Positions 43,670 through 54,256 of a DNA stretch of 64,000 nt are shown in pieces. This stretch comes from Brevibacterium aurantiacum. GTDB lineage: Bacteria > Actinomycetota > Actinomycetes > Actinomycetales > Brevibacteriaceae. Under the pieces are notes generated by a model. The model was not told the DNA's origin. It ran no database searches and was given only the letters and a program-made list of their open reading frames with translations. A program made the translations under genes and the position numbers. Each line of letters starts with the position of its first letter. Position 1 is the first letter of the stretch. The stretch covers positions 263,460-327,459 of the forward strand of contig NZ_VLTK01000004.1 of NCBI RefSeq assembly GCF_007558825.1, written 5' to 3'.

Positions 43670-43780
43670 ATGGATGTCGGACCGTTCTCTCCCGCCGATC
43701 GCGAATCGCTCTATGCTCTCTTCACAAGAGCAGGCGAGGGATCACCCGGAAACACGATCGGCTTCAGCGTAAGGTCATGA
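43670..43780 (+). CDS. Small ORF (36 aa) coupled to the kinase-like gene; possible regulator remnant
   Basis: ATG 43670 opens a 36-codon frame (start MDVGPFSPADRESLYALFTR) whose stop overlaps the next ATG (ATGA), the usual sign of translational coupling in this genome. The segment P-A-D-R-E-S-L-Y-A-L-F-T-R-A-G-E-G resembles the first helix of a Fis-type helix-turn-helix, as found at the C-terminus of AcoR-like regulators that often accompany aldehyde dehydrogenases. It could thus be a leftover of such a regulator. Both ideas are speculative; no clear Shine-Dalgarno was found. Confidence 0.35.
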   Translation: MDVGPFSPADRESLYALFTRAGEGSPGNTIGFSVRS

Positions 43781-44811
43781 CTCCGCGCGTGGACAGTGCC
43801 CGTAGAATCTCTGCCGAGATCCACAGACTCGATGATTCACAGGTATGTGCGCTCGTCGACGCCGCTGAGATAGCAGGGGTCGGCATCGGTGGAACCACGA
43901 GAACTGCTGAGATCGATGGAGCTCCTGTCTTCATCAAGCAGCTTCCACTCACACACAGCGAAGCCTCGGATCCGACCGCCACCCGCAATCACACTGGACT
44001 GCCGTTTGTCAGCCACTACGGGATCGGGAGCCCGGCGCATGGTGTCGGGCGCGAGCTGTCAGCACACACGCTCACCTCCGATTGGGTCCGCTCCGGGGAG
44101 ACAGACTTCTTTCCACTCCTGCTCGGGTGGAGAGTCGTCGAGCTGAAGTGCGAATCCGACCTCAGCGAATTCGACGGAGACGGCCCGAAGCACCGATGGG
44201 GCACCTCTTGGCCTCAAGTTGAGACGAAGCTCTCCGAGATGACGTCCGCGCCCACAAGTATGGTGCTCTTCCTTGAACATGTCCCTGAGACCTTGGGGTC
44301 GTGGGTGCGCCGAAGCGTGGCCGAAGGCAGCGGATCGACGGTGTTTGCTGAGGCCGTGGGACAGATCATCGATGCCACGGCGTGGATGGAGAAGCAGGGA
44401 TTCCACCACTTCGACGTGCATCCGGGAAACATCCTCATCCACGACGGCAGACTGATCTTCACGGATTTCGGACTCTCGCTCCACCGCGATTTCGATCTCA
44501 CCGCGGACGAGGAGTCATCGCTGTCCACTCATCGCGGCTTCGACCGTGACACCGGCCTCATGCACCTGTTTCACTGGACGCTGTTCGAACTCGGATACAC
44601 CTCCGGGTCCAGGCGGTTGGAGCTGCTGCGTGCTGCAGCAGCTGATCCGGCAGCCTCAGCGCTGAAGCCGGTTCGCGCAGCTCTCGGTGGAAAGGGCGCC
44701 GACCTGATCGCTGAGCATGCGAGTGTCGCTGTCCGTATGACGGAGATGTTCGCCGTTCTCATGCAGGATGCGTTCGGCACCAGGTACGACAGACGACAAA
44801 GCTGGTTCTAG
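43777..44811 (+). CDS. Protein-kinase-fold protein (aminoglycoside-phosphotransferase/Ser-Thr kinase like)
   Basis: A 344-residue protein with the kinase-fold catalytic landmarks: Lys54 in PVFIKQL, HFDVHPGNI at about 211-219 (H-x-D-x-x-x-x-N) and DFG at 230-232. The glycine-rich loop is weak (GVGIGGTT). It has no membrane span or sensor domain. The substrate is unknown; it could phosphorylate a protein or a small molecule. The stop overlaps that of the convergent SRPBCC gene. Confidence 0.8.
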   Translation: MTPRVDSARRISAEIHRLDDSQVCALVDAAEIAGVGIGGTTRTAEIDGAPVFIKQLPLTHSEASDPTATRNHTGLPFVSHYGIGSPAHGVGRELSAHTLTSDWVRSGETDFFPLLLGWRVVELKCESDLSEFDGDGPKHRWGTSWPQVETKLSEMTSAPTSMVLFLEHVPETLGSWVRRSVAEGSGSTVFAEAVGQIIDATAWMEKQGFHHFDVHPGNILIHDGRLIFTDFGLSLHRDFDLTADEESSLSTHRGFDRDTGLMHLFHWTLFELGYTSGSRRLELLRAAAADPAASALKPVRAALGGKGADLIAEHASVAVRMTEMFAVLMQDAFGTRYDRRQSWF

Positions 44812-45260
44812 TCGGTTCTGATTATATTTCGCCGGAGGAGTTCGAGGCTGAAGTCCCACCCGTCGGCGAAGAAGTCACGCGCTTCGCCTCGGCGTTCGAT
44901 TGGAATGTCGTCAAAGCAATGTACGATGGTCACCTTCGTATCCTTGCCCTGAGGCTGCAGCGTGATCTCGACACTGTCGGATCGGCCGAAGCGCCCATTC
45001 GTCCAACGAAGGATCGCGAAGCAGCGCCGCTCGTCGAAGACAGTGATCTCACCAGCGAGCACATACTCGTAGGCGCGGTCGCTGTAGTGCTCCTCGTAGG
45101 GGCTGCCGACTCGTGGTTCGAAGTCGATCTGCACTGTCGGCGGCGGACACCACCATCTGCTCAACCGAATCGGGTCTGCCACGTGCGGCCAGACCTGGGC
45201 AGCCGGCGCTTTGATCACCAGCGATCTGTCGAAGCCCCAATCCGGAAACTTGTCGGCCAT
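44808..45260 (-). CDS. SRPBCC/AHSA1-like protein
   Basis: A 150-residue helix-grip protein. The sequence has DRSLVIKAPAAQVWPHVADPIRLSRWWCPP, an LRWTNGRF strand and a late helix DFFADGWDFSLELLRRNI. This is typical of the AHSA1 branch of the SRPBCC fold, which binds hydrophobic ligands or acts as a cochaperone. Its role is unknown. ATG 45260 is chosen; a GTG two codons earlier is possible. About 144 bp of AT-richer, gene-free DNA separates it from the M23 gene. Confidence 0.8.
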   Translation of the reverse strand: MADKFPDWGFDRSLVIKAPAAQVWPHVADPIRLSRWWCPPPTVQIDFEPRVGSPYEEHYSDRAYEYVLAGEITVFDERRCFAILRWTNGRFGRSDSVEITLQPQGKDTKVTIVHCFDDIPIERRGEARDFFADGWDFSLELLRRNIIRTD

Positions 45261-45404
45261 GGGCACATTCTTCAGTGTCCGGCATCAAGCCACAAGGATG
45301 ATTCAGATCGGCCGGTCGTACTCAGAGGCGGAGTCGGTGACCATGATCAAGTTATACCGATCATTGTTTATCACGTACATAAGGGCCAGTTGGTCGGCGG
45401 GTTC

Positions 45405-46028
45405 TCATTCGAGCGTTCTACCCGAGACGATCGAACCGTTCGACGGCAAGGCGCCTCTGAACGCAATGCGCGCAGCCACGGCGTGGTCAACGTCGACACG
45501 GTCGAACGCTTGGACATGTAGGTGCGGTTGGGTGCTGTTGCCGGAGTTTCCACACCGGCCGATCTCCTCGCCGATCTCAACGTGCTGCCCTGCCCGAACC
45601 CGTGTGCTGCGATGCTGGAGATGGCAGAGCGAGACTATACCGCCGAAGCATCTGATCATGACGTGATTGCCGGCGAGCGCAAGCCAGCCCGCGCCGGCAC
45701 GGCGGGCCTGCGTCAGCGAGTATCCGATCGAAGGGACACCGCGGTACGAGAGATGATCACGCTCAGCGTCATGAGAGGCCACGACAGTTCCTGCGACCGG
45801 AGAGAGCACCGGACGGCCGAAGCCGACAAAGTTCTCCGGAGGTTCCGGACGGAGGAGGGAGTCGAAGGTGAAGGGCGCCGATCTCCCAGAGCCATCGACC
45901 GGCACGAAGTCGATTGCGTATGAGGTCGCGAAGAGGGTCGTGCCGTGACTCGGCACCCGGTCGGCGGGACTGTTCTGGACCAGCCATCGGCCGGTGAATG
46001 GGTAGTCCATATCGAGCAAGTCGGTCAT
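45405..46028 (-). CDS. M23-family metallopeptidase domain protein without signal peptide
   Basis: A 207-residue protein with the LytM/M23 pattern: HGTTLFATSYAIDF (His and Asp zinc ligands), PVLSPVAGTVV, GNHVMIRC and the final QPHLHVQ. M23 enzymes cleave peptidoglycan cross-bridges, but no secretion signal is visible, so export or substrate is uncertain. ATG 46028 has GAGGTG 9 bases upstream; a GTG at 46040 overlapping the preceding stop is the alternative. It is the last gene of the aquaporin-GNAT-M23 run. Confidence 0.8.
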   Translation of the reverse strand: MTDLLDMDYPFTGRWLVQNSPADRVPSHGTTLFATSYAIDFVPVDGSGRSAPFTFDSLLRPEPPENFVGFGRPVLSPVAGTVVASHDAERDHLSYRGVPSIGYSLTQARRAGAGWLALAGNHVMIRCFGGIVSLCHLQHRSTRVRAGQHVEIGEEIGRCGNSGNSTQPHLHVQAFDRVDVDHAVAARIAFRGALPSNGSIVSGRTLE

Positions 46029-46036
46029 GGGGTGGG

Positions 46037-46369
46037 TCACCTCGTGGAGTGCCCCCGCCGTACCGAGGAATACAGGATCATGTCGCGACGTTCGCCGCCG
46101 ACCAGCTGACCGCAGTGACCGATCGCGAAATCATCGGTTCGACGCGCAATCGTGAAGGAGAAGCCAGCTCCCTCTGCATGACGACCCTGCTGGCGTTCGA
46201 CCCAGTCACTGGCTTCCTGCATGGTGGCGTCTCCTGGCAGTGAACCCGTCTGCGGCACATAGGGATCGGTCGACAGCTGCCGAGCCATTGCGACGTCCCG
46301 CGCGTCCACTGCTCGCAGCAGAACCTGCCCAGAGACCAGTGCCTCCGCGGGCCAGGGTGGCAGCGTCAT
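46037..46369 (-). pseudogene. Truncated GNAT acetyltransferase
   Basis: A 110-residue frame whose start matches a RimJ/RimL-like GNAT: LLRAVDARDVAMARQLSTDPYVPQTGSLPGDAT, then FSFTIARRTDDFAIGHCGQLV. It stops where the acetyl-CoA binding motif A (R/Q-x-x-G-x-G/A) should begin; complete proteins are about 170-190 residues. The cut lies directly at the M23 start, suggesting a deletion joining the two genes. It overlaps the aquaporin stop by 4 bp. It probably has no acetyltransferase activity. Confidence 0.65.
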
Positions 46370-47124
46370 CCGCCCTCGGTGATCGGAACTTCGGCAGCCT
46401 TCGGGAACAGAAGATTATAGGTGAGTCCGGCGACGGCGGCACCAGCGAGCGGTGCGAGGAAGAACACCCACACCTGACCGAGCGCGTCTCCACCGGCGAA
46501 TACCGCGACACCGAAGGAACGTGCCGGATTGACCGAGGTGTTCGACACCGGAATGGCCACGAGGTGGATGAGTGTGAGTGAGAGGCCGATCGCCAGAGGA
46601 GCCATTCCGACCGGGGACCTGTCGTCGGTCGCCCCGAGGATGACGTAGAGGAAGATGGCGGTGAGGACGAACTCGGCGACGAGGACGCTGACCAAGGAGA
46701 ATCCGTTCGGGGAGAATTCTCCATAGCCGTTCGTCGCCAGTCCGTCCTTCGCAAGCGAATAGTCGGGATTGCCCGAGGCGATGAGGAGAACGACTCCACC
46801 GGCGACGATTCCTGCGACGAGCTGTGTGATCCAGTAGGGAACGGCGTCCTTGACCGGGGTCCTGCCCGCAAGTACACAGCCCAGCGTCACTGCGGGATTG
46901 AAGTGTCCACCGGAGACATGTCCGACGGCGTAGGCCATGACGACGACGGTGAGACCGAACGCCAGCGCGACGCCGAGGAATCCGATGCCCATATTGATGC
47001 CGTCGTCACCGACGACCTTTGCTGCGAATACGGCCGCGCCGCAGCCGCCGAAGACGAGGACGAAGGTGCCGAGGAATTCGGCGAAGATCTTTGAGACTAG
47101 GGTGGGTTTCTGCTGGAGCGCCAT
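46366..47124 (-). CDS. aqpZ: Aquaporin Z-type water channel
   Basis: A 252-residue MIP-family channel with six transmembrane helices. Both NPA boxes are present: GGHFNPAVTLG and SVNPARSFG. The second is followed by Arg of the selectivity filter, and the first helix reads FAEFLGTFVLVFGGCGAAV, as in AqpZ. It conducts water. ATG 47124 gives a normal short N-terminus; ATG 47139 is also possible. Confidence 0.93.
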   Translation of the reverse strand: MALQQKPTLVSKIFAEFLGTFVLVFGGCGAAVFAAKVVGDDGINMGIGFLGVALAFGLTVVVMAYAVGHVSGGHFNPAVTLGCVLAGRTPVKDAVPYWITQLVAGIVAGGVVLLIASGNPDYSLAKDGLATNGYGEFSPNGFSLVSVLVAEFVLTAIFLYVILGATDDRSPVGMAPLAIGLSLTLIHLVAIPVSNTSVNPARSFGVAVFAGGDALGQVWVFFLAPLAGAAVAGLTYNLLFPKAAEVPITEGG

Positions 47125-47318
47125 GATGATTGATCCCATCTGTGATGCGTGCCACATATCATGCCGTTTTCCATACTACAGGCACGTCTCAGCAGATGAG
47201 CCCAAGTTCCGCTGTCATTTCCTCTGACCGGGTGCGACGCAGGCCCACACCAACGGCATGACCATGATCAGGCAGGGCGTCCTCGGCGAGGGGACCGGCA
47301 CTTGGTACGCTGACGAAC

Positions 47319-47534
47319 ATGAGCGATGTCGACAGCCCGGTTCTCCGCCTGATTCCATATCTCGCGGCATTCACGGTCGCGGTGTTCGTCGGCCTGCCTG
47401 TGATGGGCAACGGAGATCTGTTGACGGCCGTCGTCGTCATCGCGGTCGCATACTTCATGACCTACTACCTGGTCAGGTACGTCATCGGACTCATCGTCCG
47501 CAGCCGCCGAAACCGCACCGACGACCAGGACTAG
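47319..47534 (+). CDS. Small two-span membrane protein
   Basis: A 71-residue protein with two hydrophobic helices (about 10-30 and 35-60) and a basic, charged C-terminus (RSRRNRTDDQD). I recognise no family. The gap of about 194 bp before it (from 47125) holds no clear feature. It converges with the AI-2E-type gene, whose stop is 3 bp away. Confidence 0.6.
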   Translation: MSDVDSPVLRLIPYLAAFTVAVFVGLPVMGNGDLLTAVVVIAVAYFMTYYLVRYVIGLIVRSRRNRTDDQD

Positions 47535-47537
47535 CTG

Positions 47538-48608
47538 CTACCGCTTATCCTGCGCGGGCACGACGACCTTGCGGATGATGATCATTCCCGAGGCGGCCAC
47601 GGGCACAGCGACCACGGCGCCGAGGACTCCGCCCAGGGTGCCGCCGGCGATGGCCGCAATGATGACGAGCGCACCGGGCACATTGACCGCGGTCTTCATG
47701 ATGCGGGGGCTGAGCAGGTACGCCTCCACCTGCATGTACACGAGGTAGTAGATTCCGACGGCGATCCCCAGGCCGGGTGAGACCATGAGGCAGGATCCGG
47801 TGATGATGATCGCACCGGTGATCGGGCCGACGAGCGGGATGAGCGAGGCGAGGAACGCGATGAACGCCAGCAGCGCCGGCAGCGGGGCACCGATGATGGT
47901 GAGGAAGATCGCCGAGCACACACCGTTGACGATGCCCAAGGACACCTGTCCCAGAACGTAGCGTCCGATGGATCGGGTGACTTCCTCAGTGACGGATTCG
48001 ACGGTCGGTCGGGAGCTCGCAGCGACGATGGAGAGCATGGCCGATTTGATCGTCGGCATCGTCACGGCGAAGTAGATGGTGAGGATGACGACGATGACGA
48101 CACCGGCGAGGAAGCTGAGAATGCCGGCTCCGATGGACACGACCCCGCCGCCCAACGACACCACGTTCTTCGGGTCGGATGCCCACTCACCGAGGTTGGC
48201 GAAGATCTTGTCGAGATCGACGGCTCCGGTGAACCTCTGTTCGAGGTCGGCGACCCACCCCGTGGCCGCCAGGCTCGCGACGATGTCCGGAAGATCGCCA
48301 ATGAACTGCTGGATCTGGCTGATGACGGCAGGGGCGATGAGCAGCACGGCCCCGGCGACGATGGCGAGGAACGCCAGAACGACGAGGACGACCGACAGGG
48401 ACCGGGGCAGCTTGCGTTCGACCAGCCACAACACGATCGGTTCGAGGCCGAGCGCGAGGAACAGGGCCAGGCCGATGTAGATGATGACAGTCGCCACGGA
48501 CTGCAGCGCCGTGATCAGCCCGAATGCGAGTCCCACTCCGAGCGTTCCGGTGAAGCCGACCCGGAATGCGCTGTTGAGAGTCAGCGTCTTTCCCTGCCCT
48601 TTGCCCAT
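47538..48608 (-). CDS. AI-2E family transporter
   Basis: A 356-residue membrane protein of the AI-2E/TqsA exporter family, with about eight transmembrane helices. It has IYIGLALFLALGLEPIVLWLVERKLPRSLSVVLVVLAFL near the N-terminus and a late PLPALLAFIAFLASLIPLVGPITGAIII (the P-x-V/L-G-P-I motif). Family members export AI-2, other small molecules or act as Na+/H+ antiporters; the substrate is not assignable. ATG 48608. Confidence 0.9.
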   Translation of the reverse strand: MGKGQGKTLTLNSAFRVGFTGTLGVGLAFGLITALQSVATVIIYIGLALFLALGLEPIVLWLVERKLPRSLSVVLVVLAFLAIVAGAVLLIAPAVISQIQQFIGDLPDIVASLAATGWVADLEQRFTGAVDLDKIFANLGEWASDPKNVVSLGGGVVSIGAGILSFLAGVVIVVILTIYFAVTMPTIKSAMLSIVAASSRPTVESVTEEVTRSIGRYVLGQVSLGIVNGVCSAIFLTIIGAPLPALLAFIAFLASLIPLVGPITGAIIITGSCLMVSPGLGIAVGIYYLVYMQVEAYLLSPRIMKTAVNVPGALVIIAAIAGGTLGGVLGAVVAVPVAASGMIIIRKVVVPAQDKR

Positions 48609-48715
48609 GGTGACAAGTGTAACCAGCGACCATGCGCTTCAGCGTGTTCACGCGTTAGGATCGAGGGCGAGACCTGGCACAAACCTTCAACCGTGTAGAA
48701 AGTGGTACGTCGACG

Positions 48716-51266
48716 ATGAGCTCCGATCCGAACAGCATCGATGTCTGGGAGGCTTTCCTCGACCCACAGGGCGACTTCTCACTGCCCGACTTCTCCGCGG
48801 TCACTCCGGCATCACTGATCGCTGCGGTCAGGGCGGCCACCGACTTCGCGCGGTCCGAGGTCGAAGACATCATCGGTGATGAGAACGATCCGACGTTCGT
48901 GTCGACAACCGTGCGCTTCGAATCCGCGACCATTCCCATGGCCCGGATCGCGGCCGTGGTGAGCGCCGTGGAGTCGAATCATTTCCGTCCCGAACTCGCC
49001 GATGCCGTCGCCGAGGTGTGGGACCGCCTGTCCGCGGCACGGACCCGGATCTTCCTCGACGTCGATCTCTTCCACCGCATCGAACAGGTCCCCTCCAGCG
49101 ATCTCAACCCCGAGGACAAGCGTCAGCAGGAGCTCACAGTCGAGGAGTTCGTGCGTGCGGGAGCCCGCCTCGGCGAAGAGGAGCGGGATCAGATGAGCAC
49201 GATCGCGGCCGAACTCACGACCTTGGCAACCTCGTTCTCCCGTGCACTGCAGAAGGACACCCGGGATCTCGCAGTCCATCTCCGCGACGCGCAGCAGCTG
49301 ACCGGGCTGAGCGAGGACCAGGTCGCCGCCGCCGCGACCCGGGCCGCCGAACGCGGCACGGACGGGTATCTGCTGCCGCTGAACAACTTCACTCAGCAGC
49401 TCGTCCTCGAGTCCCTGGAATCCGCCGAGACCCGCAGACTGGTGCTCGGCAATTCAACCTCGCGCGGCGCTCGAGGCGGCGAAGGCGACACCCGCACCCA
49501 GGTGGCCGACACCACAGCGCTGCGAGCGCTGCAGGCGAAACTGTTGGGATACCCCTCGTACTCTTCATTCGCAGTCGACAACCAGACCGCCGGCGGACCC
49601 GATGCGGCCGCGGACATCGTCTCCTCACTCATCGCCCCGGCCAACGCTCAGTTGGCGGCAGAGTTGGCGCAGGTCAAAGACCGCTACGGCCTCGATGATG
49701 TCGCATCCGAGGATGTCAAACACCAGCTAGCGCGATACCGGGCAGATGAGTTCGGCATCGATGCCGACGAGGTGGCCAAGTACTTCGAGTTCGACACTGT
49801 CCTCAAAGAGGGCGTCTTCCGCGCCGCAACGGGCCTCTACGGAATCACCTTCGCCCCACGCGAGTCAGTCGTCGGCTGGCACGAAGATGTTCGCTCCTTC
49901 GAGGTCACGGACGCCAATGAACGCACCCTGGGGCTCATCCTCCTCGACCCGTATTCTCGGGATACGAAGCGCGGCGGCGCCTGGATGGGCGAGTTGGTCA
50001 CGAGTTCACGACTGACCGGGCACCTGCCTGTCGTCACCCTCTCACTCAACCTGGCCAAGCCCGGCGAGGGCCGACCGACGCTGCTCAACCCCACCGAGCT
50101 CAACACCTTCTTCCACGAATTCGGCCACGTCCTCCACGGCCTGTTCGCGAACTCGACCTACCCGTCGACAGCCGGCACCGCCGTTCCACGCGACTACGTG
50201 GAATTCCCATCTCAGCTCAATGAGATGTGGCGCTTCCACCCACAGGTCCTCCCCCACTACGCCAAACACGTCGACACGGGCGAGCCGATGCCCGAATCGC
50301 TGGTCACAGCCCTCATCGAAAGCGAGAAGTTCGGGCAGGGATTCGACACGACCGAATACCTCGCCGCGGCCATGCTCGACCTGTCGTGGCATTCCCTTGA
50401 AGCCGGCGAGCACATCACCGACGTCCTCTCCTTCGAATCCGAGGTCCTCGCCGCTGCCGGGTTCACCACTCTCGTTCCACCCCGTTATCGCACCACCTAC
50501 TTCGGCCACATCTTCGCCTCAGGCTATGCCGCCGGCTACTACTCCTACCTCTATTCGGAGGTCATTGCGGCCTGGGTCAGCGAATGGTTCGACGCTCAAG
50601 GCGGACTCAACCGTGAGGCCGGCGATGCCTTCCGCGAAGCGATACTGGCCCCCGGCTTCTCCATCGATCCGATGAGCGCGATCGAACGGTTCTTCGGAAC
50701 ACGCCCTGATGTGGCGCCGCTGCTGCGCCGTCGCGGGCTGGCGGAGCCGGTGGAGGAACCGGTCGAATCCGTCGAAGAGCCCACTGAGGTCGAAGCCGTC
50801 GAACCACAGGAACACCGCAACCATGCTGAAGTCGCCAAGGTCCTCGAGGGGAAGGGGATCGAGCCGCAGATCAGACTCTTCACCGATGCCACGCCCACTG
50901 CAGCCTCGGCGGCGGAGAAGGTCGGTGTCGAGGTCGGCGCGATCGCCAACAGCCTGATCTTCGCCTCCGGCGGGGAGCCGGTGCTCATCATGACCTCGGG
51001 ACGTCACCGCGTGGACACTGAGCACGTGGCCGGGCTCATCGGCGCGGACTCCCTTGACCGAGCAGACAAGGACCTCGTGCGCACCGCAACGGGCCAGGTC
51101 ATCGGCGGTGTCGCGCCCTGTGGACACCCGCAGCCGATTCCCACGTATGTCGACACCGCGCTGAAGGACTATCCTGTTCTCTGGGCTGCCGCCGGCACAC
51201 CGAATTCGGTGATGCCGCTTTCATACGAGCAGCTGCTGGCGATCACCGGAGGGAAGGAAATCACTG

Positions 51267-51292
<26 letters not shown>
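48716..51292 (+). CDS. M3 peptidase (Dcp-like) fused to a YbaK-type aminoacyl-tRNA deacylase domain
   Basis: An 858-residue protein. Residues 1-680 are a complete M3 metallopeptidase with the zinc motif HEFGHVLHG (467-475) and the final IERFFGTRPDVAPLLRRRGL where Dcp proteins normally end. An acidic Pro/Glu/Val linker (about 685-700) leads to a YbaK/ProX-like domain (about 702-850): EVAKVLEGKGIEPQIRLF, GAIANSLIFASGGEPVLIMTSGRHRVD, GQVIGGVAPCGHPQPIPTYVD. The reading frame is continuous. Dcp cuts dipeptides from C-termini; YbaK hydrolyses mischarged aminoacyl-tRNA. I do not know this fusion from characterised proteins. Confidence 0.9.
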
Positions 51293-53314
<2,022 letters not shown>

Positions 53315-53326
53315 TTAACTGGGAGC

Positions 53327-54256
53327 ATGTCGACAACCTTCATCCAGATGCTCCGGGCCGCGGAAGTCAGCGGCGAACCCATCATCATCGACGGCGGCCT
53401 GGGCACTGCGCTCGAGTCCCGCGGCATCGATCTGCGCCATGAGCTGTGGTCGGCGGCCCTGCTCCGGGATTCCCCTGACACGCTCGGCGAGGTGCACGCC
53501 GACTTCATCCGCGCGGGTGCCCGGATCGTCACGACCGCCAGCTATCAGGCGACCCCCTTGGGTTTCGAGCGGGCATCGATCTCCGCCGAGGAGGGGCGTG
53601 GACTCATCGCGACCAGCGTGGAGGTTGCCGCCCGAGCTGGCGCCGCCCTCGTCGCCGGTTCCGTCGGACCGTATGGGGCCGCTATCGGCAATGGCGCCGA
53701 GTACACCGGCGACTACAGCTTGAGCGATGCCGAGTTCACTGATTTCCATCGCCCGCGCATCGAGGCCCTGGTCAGTGCTGGTGCCGACTTGCTGGCCATC
53801 GAGACTCAGCCCTCGCTTCCGGAAGCCAGGGTGCTCGCAGGACTGGCCGCAGAGTTCGGCGTTCCTGCGTGGCTGAGCGTGACCTTGGCCGATGGTCATC
53901 ACATGGCCGACGGGACACCCCTGATCGACCTCGCCGAGGCGGTTGCCGGTTCACCCATGATCCGTGCACTGGGCGTCAACTGCGTGCGCCCATCGCTGGT
54001 CTCACCCGCACTGAAAGCTTTGGCGAGCGCCACGGACCTTCCGCTCATCGCCTATCCGAATTCGGGTGAGACCTACGATGCAGCGACGATGGAATGGCGC
54101 GAAGGTGCGGCGTTCGACGCCAGCCCGGCGCCCCTGTCATCGTGGGTGTCCTCCGGTGCCTGCATCATCGGCGGCTGCTGCCGGACGACGCCGGGCGACA
54201 TCGCTTCTCTTGCCGCCTCGGCGAGAGAGCTCAGCCGAGCATCTTCCCCGGATTGA
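53327..54256 (+). CDS. mmuM: Homocysteine S-methyltransferase
   Basis: A 309-residue enzyme of the MmuM/BHMT fold. It transfers methyl from S-methylmethionine or SAM to homocysteine. The N-terminus has IIDGGLGTALESRGIDL; zinc-binding cysteines are seen in GVNCVRPS and GGCCRTTPGDI. It diverges from tgt with only 21 bp between starts, too little for a riboswitch. Its 3' end overlaps the convergent glycolate-oxidase-like gene by 26 bp. Confidence 0.93.
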   Translation: MSTTFIQMLRAAEVSGEPIIIDGGLGTALESRGIDLRHELWSAALLRDSPDTLGEVHADFIRAGARIVTTASYQATPLGFERASISAEEGRGLIATSVEVAARAGAALVAGSVGPYGAAIGNGAEYTGDYSLSDAEFTDFHRPRIEALVSAGADLLAIETQPSLPEARVLAGLAAEFGVPAWLSVTLADGHHMADGTPLIDLAEAVAGSPMIRALGVNCVRPSLVSPALKALASATDLPLIAYPNSGETYDAATMEWREGAAFDASPAPLSSWVSSGACIIGGCCRTTPGDIASLAASARELSRASSPD

